64,000 nucleotides of DNA from Spirodela intermedia. Lineage: Eukaryota > Streptophyta > Magnoliopsida > Alismatales > Araceae. The position numbers and the translations under genes are program-made. The stretch lies in the NCBI GenBank assembly GCA_902729315.2, contig LR746269.1, positions 3,041,001 to 3,105,000 of the forward strand, written 5' to 3'. The notes below the pieces were generated by a model, which saw only the letters and a list, made by a program, of their open reading frames with translations, was not told where the DNA came from and searched no databases. Below, one piece after another: positions 23,079 through 34,268 of this stretch (position 1 is the stretch's first letter; every line of letters begins with the position of its first letter).

Positions 23079-24954
23079 GTTGCGCGGGTAGATGAGCTCC
23101 GGCGGGCGCTATTCCCTGATCAGGACAACAATCTCACCATTTATCATCAATCCCTTCCTTTGAAACAGCATTTTTTTTATTCTTAGTTTCTGTTGCTTTT
23201 CTCCGATATTAGAGATTTGCTCGCGTAATAATATTCGTGGCGGAGACGGTCCTATCTTCCTGCTCTTCTCTCTTTTTCTTCCACGGATTGTTTTTCTCGA
23301 TTCATGGGAGGGAGGGTTGAAGCAGGATTCGCTGTCGTCTTATCTTCATTTTTCTTATTTCTTGTCCACTTCGAAAGGCTTCAACTTGATGAGACGACGA
23401 CCTTTTCTTCTCGTGCGGCGGTCGATATCTTATCAGAGGCCGCGCCGGAGAGGGGAGGGTAAAGCCTTGTTGAAATGGCTGAGGGCTCGTCCTGCGTGGC
23501 AACCAAGCAGAAGGGAAAGAATGGTCTTCGAAGCTAGATAGATAGAGAGAGAGAGAGAGACACACACACACACACACGGAAGTTGCAAATAGCGATAGAG
23601 GAAGATCCCAATGGAAGAAGTCTGATGGGCCCAAAGAAGTAAGCTGCTCTCAGGGAGCGAAATTACTGGTACGTCATACTGCGGTAGGTAAGGTCCCGTT
23701 TTCCACTGATGCGAGAGGTACGATTTCACTGTAAACATGGGGTGATGCTGTTTATGAAAATACTCGTATTAAGTTTGTTTTCTCTTGGAGAATTAAATAC
23801 CATGAGTAGATTAGGTTATGGAGAATATCCAGTGTACGATCGTGGGTGAGTTTTAGAAAAGGAAAGGATCGGTGTTGACTAAAGGCAGTTTTAAAATTTC
23901 ATACGATTTGTCACATAGATTTATCGGGGATTGAGAAGTAGAAAGGCTCGGTTAAATGCTTTTACCCTAGTTAAAGTATTTCATTAAAAATTAGGTGGGT
24001 TTCTCCAAATGTTTCCAAATATCCGCTCTCTCTCTCTCTCTCTCTCTCCCCCCGCCCCCCCAAACCTTTGTGGGTAGGGATGAGTTGAGCATCGGGGAAA
24101 AATCTCCCTTTGCTTTCCCTTTATATAATTGCTTTCATGGATAAGACTATGATGGATTGAGACATCTTTGATCCCTACCTCTTGTCTCTTGTCTCCGTTC
24201 GAACCCGTAGACATCTGTCAAGCTCCCAACTTTGAGAATCTTTCTAATTTCCTGTTCTCTATCTTACCTTAGCTGGTGTTGGTGCCCTGACTCCGGGCTC
24301 TTTGGGGTTGAGTTCTTGATTGATATCTCGTCCTCTCTCTGTCTTGACAATGGCCACATACCTACACACTTGCCGATCAGAGTGTTGGCACCACCAAAAG
24401 ACATGTTGACCAAGACAATTATTTGGTACCGTAGATTGTAAATTTTGGGAGGAATTGGCTAGGGCTATAAAGCCATCCTCAATAATTAGTTACTCTATGT
24501 CCCTATCGTATACCCAAAATTTACCGTCCTAAGTACTGAATAATTGTGTAGGTCAAGATCTCGTTTTGGTGGTACCAACGGCAGTAAAGGCGTCCTCTAT
24601 AGTTAGCGACTCAATATCCCTCGCCTATCCTCAGAAATGTGCCACTTTTGGACAACGTATAGCGAACTAAGAGTGAGAATGCTTTTACTTTGGTAGTGTT
24701 GTACACCAACATTGAAATGTTCAAAAATAAATCACTTAAAGATGACTAGATGACACAACGCTCTAAGACTACATGATATATTTAATGAGTTTACATACGT
24801 AGAACGACAGATGAAGTTGTGTCTGTGTCTCATGTGACCATTGGGGAGCATGATCAATATTATTGGAGTGGAAATAAAATAGAAACAAAGTTGAAGAGAA
24901 AACGGTTCACAGGAAAAAATGTACATAATTTGATGACGAAGTATTGTAATTTTA
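23079..24954. other. WRKY 3' flank and intergenic DNA
   Basis: The first 150-250 bp probably hold the WRKY 3' UTR. Microsatellites follow: GATA/GA/CA at about 23535-23577 and CT with poly-C at 24026-24062. A pair of diverged repeats of about 130 bp lies at 24.40-24.66 kb. Open frames on both strands at 23302-23738 are low-complexity overlaps. No further gene is recognised. Confidence 0.5.
24400..24660. repeat. Two diverged direct copies, about 130 bp each
   Basis: The first copy contains TTTGGTACCGTAG, AAAGCCATCCTCAATAATTAG and TCTATGTCCCTATCGTATACCC. The second contains TTGGTGGTACCAACG, AAAGGCGTCCTCTATAGTTAG and TCAATATCCCTCGCCTATCC in the same order. Identity by eye is moderate. No open frame spans them. 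Confidence 0.5.
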
Positions 24955-25515
24955 ACCTGGCCCGAACTCACCCTTCGTTGATGAAGCTTGCGGCCCTTGG
25001 TTTTCGGGGCATTGGATTCTCATCAATTCTCGCTTTCGTTATTCAAGCCGTTCTCGCTTCCGCTCTGACCACAACTGCTTTCATCGGTGCATTTATCTAA
25101 GGCGGAATGCTCCCCTACTGATAAATCTTTACATCCCACGGCTTTCCCCGTTGATCTTCAGGGCAAGAGCGCTCGATCAGTGAGCTACTATTCCGCACTC
25201 TTTCATGAGAAACGTTCTGGCTGTCTCTGCACACCTACCTTCTTTCTCACTGAGCGGTCATTTAGTGTCCTTAGCGGGTGATCTGGGTTGTATCCCTTTC
25301 GACTCTGAAGGTTATCCCCTCATCGTTTCTCTGATCGACCTTGATCTCCATTACTTTGGGCTCATAGCTGGTATTAGGAGTTTACCTTGGTTTGGAACCG
25401 CTCTCGCGGCCCGCACCAAATTAGTGCTTTACCCTTTGACGTCGGGTCAACTGCTGCGCATTTCGAGCAGACCAGCAAGCTCTGGGGGGTTCGAGTGGGA
25501 TTTCACCCCTAACCA
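24955..25515 (-). pseudogene. Inserted fragment of organellar large-subunit rRNA (mitochondrial 26S or plastid 23S)
   Basis: Read on the minus strand this is bacterial-type LSU rRNA. Landmarks in order are GGTTAGGGGTGAAATCCCAC, GGTAAAGCACTAATTTGGTG, GGGCCGCGAGAGCGGT, AAATGACCGCTCAGTGAGAA, GAGTGCGGAATAG, AGCTCACTGATCGAGCGCTC, GTGGGATGTAAAGAT, GGGGAGCATTCCGCCTTAGA, GCGGAAGCGAGAA and GAGAATCCAATGCCCCGAAA. It corresponds roughly to E. coli 23S positions 780-1370. Small deletions are visible, for example the stretch normally following the AGAGACAGCCAG word is shortened. With both ends abruptly AT-rich and nuclear-looking, it is best explained as organelle DNA transferred to the nucleus. Mitochondrial origin is my preference but is not proven. 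Protein-like frames here are spurious. Confidence 0.85.
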
Positions 25516-28500
25516 AAATAATTCAAAATCGTAATTATTTTCATCTGACAATAAAATACATGATTAGAAGGTCAACATTATGCTTAGTTCAATAAATGAA
25601 AGTCATTGACCATATGATTTACCCTAAACAGTCCATTTTCTTCCCAAATAGCTCTACATGGACTTCTATTTTTTAATCCATACTGTATTATACGTTCTAG
25701 TATATTTTTCTTGATATGTCAACTTGCACATATCTAGATGACTCCATTTATTCAGTCAGAATAAAATGAGATGAATCTAATAAGTTTATTGTTATAGTGA
25801 CAAAACTTTCCCCTATTTATATCTTATAGAACGCATACGTTTTCTATGCGATAACTTGTAGAAATGACGACAAAAGATACGTATTGAAAGTATTGATTTC
25901 ATACGGCTATCAGAGTTTCTACATACGTACTGATATATTTTAGGTCATAGACTTTAATCAAACTCGTGACAAAACATTTGTTGGAAGCAAAATAGAAGCC
26001 TCGTGTAGGTGTTGATCCCTTGAGTTGAAAGTTTAAACCATCAGGGGCTAGGTTTCCCGATTGAGACAAATAAAAACCAGGAAATAAAGGTTTCAAAATG
26101 AAAATATCAGCCATCAAGATGTATCACAGCTGAGAATAAAACAGAATAACGAAACACGGTAGATAAACCCCACGACCTGGATGTTGATTCTTTGATCTGT
26201 GAAATTCTAACACCCATAGTTTGATAAGGGCAAGACCTATAGAAATGGAACAAAAGATAAGCCAACCTTTCGACTACAATGAGAAAAGATGAGGAAAATA
26301 TTTACAAAACTTTCAAAAATCCAAATTAAAATCCCTAGATCCTGCTCAAGGTCTATTTCACAAAGGAATCAAAGTTCGTTATCTAGTTGAGCTGCACTGC
26401 CTCACTTGACAAGTGCTCGAAATTTGTTTTAGAGATCCTGCTACTAGTTCATTTTTATATAATAATGTTTGAAACCTTGCTATTGAGCAAGTCTTTCAGG
26501 TATAGAAAGTAGTCTCATTGTATAGTCCTAATTGGTGCCTCTAAAAGGCAAATCTATTTGAAGTTTGTGAGAAATCTGATATAAGACATATCATGAGGCT
26601 TGGAGAGAAGATTAGGTCTAAGATAAGTCCAACTTGTAAAATATTGGCGCTCCTCATTATGGTATGTGCAAATGTTAAGATAGGTTAAAGATTGTCTTTT
26701 GTGCAGATTAAAGCCAAACTTGTATTAACTAAGCTAAGTAAATGAAGAAAATTATTAATATTATGATTTATTAATTCAAAATTTAATTAAAATTGATTGA
26801 CTTAAGAAATTTATTTACATCAAATGAATTGGTAAGAATATTAATGATAAGAGGTATTGAGGAATACATCTTGAGGCATTTTGGCTAAAAAGGCATAATA
26901 AAAATGGACTTAAGCAGCAAGAAGAATATTAAACAAAATTGGGGAACACCAAAAAATATCTTGAAAATCTGTAGATGCACTCCAAAGGAAGATTGAATAA
27001 ACATAAACATCTTGAAGATGTCTATAAGTATGCTCAGAGGACAGGTTATTGTCTCTTGACATCTATTTATGGTACATGATCTTAATTCAAGAAAGTGTAT
27101 CAAATTTTATTTTTACTTTATCAAAGAGACAAGCCATTGTACATGCAAAAAAGGCATAATATATTCATATCAAAATGATTTACTAAGAGGTGAAATGCTA
27201 GAAAAAAAAATCATACTTAATTCATTTTAAAATATCAAATTGATTTTATTAAATATGATAAATATGGTATAATTCCCTGCAAAGTAATGTTTCATTTGAC
27301 CAAAAATTAAATAAGTAGAATACATTGACTGGTTTATAATGTGATTCAATAAGGATTTATCAAAAGAACACAAAAAGTTCACTCAAAGTTGGTAAATATA
27401 GACTTTCATGAAAGAGTCAACCAATGATGACCTCTTTTAAGATGGCAAAGGAAACTTACGGTTTTTGGGATAAAGTGGTTCATTTCTTGAATGGGCATTG
27501 TATCCTCATTAAATGGGTTCTTTTTTCACTAGCATATGAGCACTAGGGGCCTATGATCAATGAATGTTGAACCTAATGGCCATTGCTATGTAATATACTC
27601 ATGAACAGGAGGTGGAGAAGTGAATAAGATAAGAGATGGAAAGAGTAATTTTGCGTCAAAGTAAATAGACATAATTTCTTTAAACCTTTTTCTCTGTATG
27701 TGACAGAATGTTGGTTGTTCTTCACTCACTTTTTTGTTGTTTATTCAGTCTTGGGTACCATGAAATAACATAACATTCTTGAATTCTATAAAGCACTAAA
27801 AAATAGGATTGCATTAATTTTTTTAAATGTTGAACTCTAGTTGTAATTAAAATGATACAAAATATGATAAAAAAATTAAAGGACCAATACACAAGTTTTT
27901 AAATATGATATGAAAAATGAAAAATATTCAAGTCCCAAAATGGGTCAATCGGCTGTAAACATCAATGAACATGCCAAGAGTTAAAACATAAATTTAGATA
28001 TTTTATGATATTTCAATTTAGGGATATTTCCATCTTTTAAGAAATTTTTTACATTTTGAAGTGCTTATTTTGACGTTAATAGAATAAACATGTGTGATAG
28101 GGTAATTTTGAATAACTAAATTTCTATTGTGTAAACATTATTCTAATCTATCATTGAGTCACATGTGAATTCGAGACCACTTGCAAGTGAACTGATATCC
28201 TCCTCTGCATTTTAAAGGTAGTTACCTTATGATTTGACTCACTTTGATGAGTCCTATACCCATAATGATCATGATGATACATAAAGTCACATTATAAGGT
28301 TACATCATGAAGTTATGCTTTATGACCATTAAATTTTTGGAAATATCATATGCTATTAATTGAAACCTCATGATAACTCATGAATGATTTCTTGCAAACA
28401 TATATTGTCTTGTTTTAAGGAAATGAGTAAAATTATGAATCAATTCACTTGACATGAAGAGCTTTATGATTACAATAATAGTGGAAATATACAAAACAAT

Positions 28501-31500
28501 ATAGACAATACTATAAAAATATGGAGTTGCCAGTGGAGCACTTTCAAGAAGTCATTGTCATCCTTGTAATATGTTGGCCTTTGAATACTTTCTAATTTTT
28601 TTGGTTAATTTATGGAGGCGCAAGGTACCTAAAGAGGTGAATAGGACCCCTTTTAATTCAATGTTTGACTTTATTTGCAACTTTATTCAATCTACCTAAC
28701 CTACTCTGACCTCTAGGGATCATGTTCGTATGTTCTAGTAAATCTTTAGTACAATACATAAATCATCACGCTTCAGTAACCTTCACTATTTTTAATAGAT
28801 TTATTAGTCACCAACCAGCTTGAGATTTCTCTTCAGAATCTTCTTATCAATTAATAATTTTAGTAGGGCTAAACTAGTAGAGCACCTACTGAGCTCTACT
28901 TGATTCACAGCTCTAGGTTGAATAAATCACATTAACACTCTACCAATCCCTTCAACATTCATGTCTCTAGGTTAGCCCATCTTTGTGAATTGTTTTGGCT
29001 TTAATCATATTTAGATGATTATTGTAACATTTATAAAAATATTTTGATAAATATTATGATATATAATTATTTATTTTGATGATATTAATGATTTCTAGTG
29101 ACTGAGGCCTTGAACTAAATAGAGTCAGGATCAAAAGGTGAAATAGTAATTTTAGATTAAAAGTTAAACTGAATATTTTTATGACCCTTGAAATTGCCTG
29201 AATTGATTCCATGTTCTCCAAAATGATTTATAATATAAGTTTCCACATGTGTTAATATATTAGGGGAGAGAAGTAAATGTATTAGGTGAAACTTAAAACA
29301 ACAAAAATGGAACCACCCACTGTCAGGACATTTCCCTAAAAGACTAGTTTTAGACTATTAAATGACCATTAAAAAAAACAATGGGAAAATTGATACTATC
29401 AAAAGGAACACTTTCCTCAACAAAAAATGAGTATCAATTAAATATCAAGATAAATGGCTGAATAAACGAGAAGCAAATGAGGAATAAGAGGGCATAAGAG
29501 GGAATCAAACGTAAACAAGTTGAGTGAAACACAATGGTAACTCATTCTCTATTTTGTATTCAGAGTATATCTGTACTCTAGGTTCATCTTGAGACATAAT
29601 CTAAGGTAGATTAGAAAGGGTTAATCTTGTTGGCCCTCTAGACCCATTAGTCTAGAGAATGGAGGAGAGATCCTCTATTGTTTGGCTGCCTAAATTCATA
29701 AATTTTGAAGAGAGTCTCTACTTTAGTCTGGCCCTCTATAATCATAAATGTTGAAGCAAACTATAGTATCCTCTATTTTGGGCTCTTACAGCTATGAATT
29801 TAAAAACTTATATTTAAGTTGGATCATGAGTTGGTTTTAGTTATTAAATCTAGTGAAGGTGGTTGAACTCCTAATACAATGTCTAATTCACTGAAGGTTT
29901 TTGAAGAGTGGAGTTAGTCATGTGATAGAACCAATATAAAAGTAATTTGTGAAATACTCATCTTGTCCTTGAGATCCTAATAGCCAAGAACGGAAAAAGA
30001 AAGAAAAAAGATTAGATGATATCAATTCACCGTTCCCTTCTCTAGGTGATGTGATGCCATATAAAATACAATAGAGAAAATGATTCTAAGACAACTCACT
30101 TATTACATCATTTAGGAGATAATCCTTCTTCACAAATAGACTCACTCTTATATGTACTTTGATCATTTCTCGTACTAAATCATCAAACTCACCTATTATG
30201 GGATAGTAACTAATAACTTAAATTTAGAATGTGATCAAATAAATTGGAAATTAATTTTCCCTTACATGGTGCCTTTCTTACTATATGAGCGTAAATCATG
30301 TGAGTCTACTCATAAGTCAATTTCCTCCAAGGAAACAATAGTAACACTAGGAGTTATAGAATCAATCTGAAATCACATCAGACTTGTCCAAGGGTTGTGA
30401 AAATATGTTCTGATATTTTTATAAACTCTTGGAATAATTTTTTGATGCATTCTTTATATGTATGTTTTTGAAAACCAGAATTAAAAAGGCTCAAAAACCC
30501 AACAAAAAATTGAATAAACTGTTATAAACCTGGTGTTTCTGTAATATAAAATTGATATTAATTTCGTTTGAGCATCCACAATAGGGGTACCATTTTATCT
30601 TAGATATCTCGTAAATGTGAACCACCCAAACCCAAAGGTATACATTGGAAGCCTCAAAAGAGGCCTGGTAGCGTAGTCCATTATTTAGGGTTTTAATTTC
30701 TCTTAAAGGCACATCTATTTATTTTCTTCATGTGATGGAGTAAACAATTTTATTGCAATTAGGTCCTCACGAACCACTCCATAATATATAAGCTCATCAT
30801 GTTTTCATTCAGAGCCTTAAGTTCCAAAAATTCACGATTAAGTATGTTGGCTAATTAAGCAGGAAGAGGCGAAAAAGACTAATGGCCCTCTTTGTTGTCT
30901 CGGCGCTATCAGCCCTCTTCCTAATACAAGGAGAGAAAAATAAATCATAAGAATAGTTCAGTCTTTTCTGTATAAAATTATATTTAAAATATAATTACAC
31001 CGAGACATTAAACTATAAGACAACTAATTTCCATAAATTTTTTGGCTGAATGTGAAAAGACAAGGAACATTCATAGTTCAAGGGGATTATGAAGATCTAA
31101 AATACTTATAAAAAAAACTTGCAAAGAATGGCCCAAGCCTCATGGATTTAGATCGGTTGATTCTGTAGCAATCTATGTGCGTGACCTACAAAAAGGTCAG
31201 AATGAATTTAATAAAAATATTAAAATAGTATTCAATGCAGTCAAGCCGTAATCTTCGTATTTGCTCACATGGTTGGGTGGCTCACGGAATTGGAAAATGC
31301 TTTGGTTGAATATATCGAAAAGCATTGTCATTTACATGTATAATATAGGTAGACGATGGACAGTCATAGCCCTCCAACTATTTTCTAGGTTATTTCAAAG
31401 TCATGGTGCAGCTGCAGCCGGGATCCCTTCTCCCCCCTGCTTATGACCTTTTTCCTAGCAGGACAGACTATGATTCTATCTTCTTTATTTCATTGGTTGC

Positions 31501-32640
31501 CTGCAACTGTTGAATTCCCTTCGTGAAAAGTATGTCGCTCGGAGCATAAACATGTCCGTTTAAGCTTCTTCCGTAATACAACTCTGTTATAGATCTCTGT
31601 AATTCAACTGTCCTTCTCTGTTAGATCCAGACACGGGGAGGGCTGTTGGGACAGCTCCACAAGAAAATTGTCCGATTTGTTTCTCATTTTGTAAGAGTTG
31701 GGATTTACACTTTCGAAGGCCTTCACTCATGGCTAAATGAGATTTTCAAGGAAAATGCTAGAGGGACTATCTAGTCGATAGGCAGACATAACAAATTGCT
31801 TATTTAGCAGGAATAAGTGGAGAAAAAACAAGATACAACCCATCCTATAACTTCCCAACAGTGATATATGCTTATTTATGATTTCTTATTGACTAATTTG
31901 CCAGACCCCTCTGAATCGCAGGCACGACAGAGTAGTGCTTGACCAGACATGAGTTGTGGCACTGGGGTCGATTTATGGTAGGGAGCTATACTGTGGGTCA
32001 TGTCCGTTTTGAACTACTGAAGACATTTTGCATGGATTAAAGGAATTCAAAGCATAGTACATAGCTTTTGAATTTTTTTAGATTAATGCAATAGTTTATT
32101 TTCTTACCCTCTCTTATCTCCTTAATGAAAGAGACAAATCCTCCACCATTTATTACAATTTTATATGAAAGTGATGCAACAGTTGTCCCATAATTGGGCA
32201 GTAAATTAATGAATGGTGGCTAACATCAGATAGAGTCATATATATCTGTTGTATTATATTATTGAGTAACCTATTTGACGTGCTCGAATGAGGAAACCTA
32301 TCATACAACAATTTTAAGTGACCATAGGAGCTCTTTGGATATTGTGCATAACGCATGGCTCAACCATTGAATAATTATCAAGATTTCTCCCCTAAATTAT
32401 CCTTTGATTTTTGTAAAAAATTATCCGATGAAAATAGAAATACAGACCTTGAAAGCACGATGAGTACAGGAGGGCGTCGAGAGTTGGTGGGCTTACGATG
32501 TGAGGGCCACCAAATAGAGGCTCAGGCTTGTGATGTAAGGGCGATCCCTATGCGGTGTAGAGAGTACGCTAATAAATACTGTGGGAGGCTGTTTCCAAAG
32601 AAAGTACTGTTCACTTGGCATCCACTCGCCTTGAAGGATA
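25516..32640. other. Long AT-rich intergenic region, no gene recognised
   Basis: Seven kilobases with dense stops on both strands and no frame above about 100 codons. I saw no splice-compatible series of conserved peptides, rRNA or tRNA. A weak threefold repeat of about 68 bp at 29.66-29.80 kb is listed separately. The 98-codon plus frame at 32355-32651 has no recognisable domain. Much of this is probably transposon debris too old to identify by eye. Confidence 0.45.
29660..29805. repeat. Weak threefold direct repeat, period about 68 bp
   Basis: Three related blocks carry TCCTCTATTGTTTGG, then CTCTACTTTAGTCTGG, then TCCTCTATTTTGGG. Each is followed by a variant of ATTCATAAATTTTGAA (TAATCATAAATGTTGAA, GCTATGAATTTAAAA). 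Divergence is high. Confidence 0.35.
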
Positions 32641-33239
32641 AGGAGGTTTAAAGTCAAACAAATAGAGAGAAATGGAGAACAAGTCAAGGTCCGAGATAAC
32701 ATGTTGACTTTTTTATATTTTATCTGCGTAAAAAACGTACGGTCCAACAGAGGAAACAACCACGTGCCTTCGTCGCCTACAAACAGCCACATTTATGTCA
32801 GACTATGACGTTAATACGATGACGTGGTCGTCTGTTTCGCAACTGGGCAACAAGGGCATTCACTTAGCTGGGGACAGTTGACGGGGACCATCGGGCCCGT
32901 AAGCCCGACCACCGGCTCAGTCTTCCTCGCTCTGGACATCGAAATCAGGCCCGAAAATCAAAACGGGCCCGGTATCCCTCCCCGTCTACGATCCCATGCA
33001 GAAGGGTGCTAATGGGTCCGGATAAGCCCGAAGCCTCGACTGGGCCGAAGGCCCACATGCCCGTTACTCCGAGACAGACTTTCGGAGTTCCGGTCGGCTG
33101 ACGGGTCACAGCCCGGCCCGATGGGTCGTTGACTTCCGGAGTCTTTCAACCAATTTTGACAGCTTTTCAGGTAAGGTCGCTGGTCCGCCCCTCGGGCACG
33201 GGACTTGTCGAGATGACGTGTCCATCATGTGGGTAATAG
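32641..33239. other. GC-rich intergenic island with site II-like words
   Basis: From about 32820 the sequence is GC-rich, with repeated GGGCCCG and AAGCCCG words, plus TGGGCC (33041-33046) and GGCCCA (33050-33055). TGGGCC/GGCCCA words are known as site II elements in promoters of plant housekeeping genes. No transcript start or adjoining gene can be assigned; the nearest coding start is 1.2 kb downstream. Confidence 0.35.
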
Positions 33240-33840
33240 GGTAAGGCGCCGTATGGTTGGTAGGTTAAAATAGAGATGAGGAAAAATATAATTTTCTACG
33301 AACAAAGGTGTAAAAGGAGAAATGAAAAGCTATGTGAGGGCTGCATAGCGAAGAAAGTATGGACTCAGGCTGTCCGGGCCTCTGACTTTTATGACGCCGT
33401 ACCACGTTGAAACTTCTCTTCAAATACTCATCTTCACAAAAAAATAGGGGCAACGTGGGGAAGTCGTTCTCGAATATTTACTTTTGCAGTGTCAATTGGA
33501 AATTCTCTACTTTATGAGGGTCTAATTGGGCAAGCCAGATGAGGTGCGAGAGGGTACGGCCCCGTATTGTTGTCTTAAATAGACGAGGAAAAATATCAAT
33601 TTTCGCGACCTGAGAGGTAATACGGCGTTGTGGGCTGCAGAACGAAGAAAGGAGCTCTGACAATTTCCCTCTTTGAGTTGAACGAAACATGCTTCTCTTT
33701 TAAATAATGATCGTCCCCACGAGAACAACCAGAGAGCAACGTGGGCGAGTTATTCTCGAGACACCTAGTTTTGTAGTGTTATTTGAAAAGTCTCTCATTA
33801 ATGGGAATCTAATTGGGCAAGCTAGAATTCTTGCGGCAGC
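33240..33840. repeat. Diverged tandem duplication, period about 290-315 bp
   Basis: The two halves share ordered blocks: GAGGAAAAATATAATTTTC and GAGGAAAAATATCAATTTTC; GGCTGCATAGCGAAGAAAG and GGCTGCAGAACGAAGAAAG; GCAACGTGGGGAAGTCGTTC and GCAACGTGGGCGAGTTATTC; and TCTAATTGGGCAAGCCAG and TCTAATTGGGCAAGCTAG. The offset is 314 bp near the start and 288 bp near the end because of indels. No long frame crosses both halves. Confidence 0.75.
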
Positions 33841-34268
33841 CGGGGACGACCGTAGAATCCGTCACTGCTGCTCTCTTCAAGTCAGACGATGGGAGGAGGG
33901 AAGTCGTCTGGCCCAGGGACCGTGTGGGTGGTGAGTCGCTGTCGGGGTTCCCCGTCTCTGATCCAGTCAACAGTGGAGGAGGGGGAGGAATCTTCCTGTT
34001 GGTTTGTCCGAGTTTGAGGATCGGTGTACGATAATTGAAGTAGAGACTACGGAGGACGAGGAAGAGGGAGAAAAGCGCCGCCGCCGTCCCTCCGATTCTC
34101 CGCTGTCATAAAAGTCAACGGCCACCCATTCTTAGGCCCTCCGCTTTGACTTTCATCCCGTTCGGGTTTCGTTCGATCTGAATTTGATCCCCCCATTCTT
34201 CCTTCTCCCATCCGGCCGACGGCGGCGCAGTTTGACAAAGAAAGTAAGCAAGGGAGGGAGATAGGAAG

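Noticed and set aside
24819-25534. Protein-like frames of 64-109 codons
   Set aside because: They lie inside the organellar rRNA fragment and are spurious translations of it.
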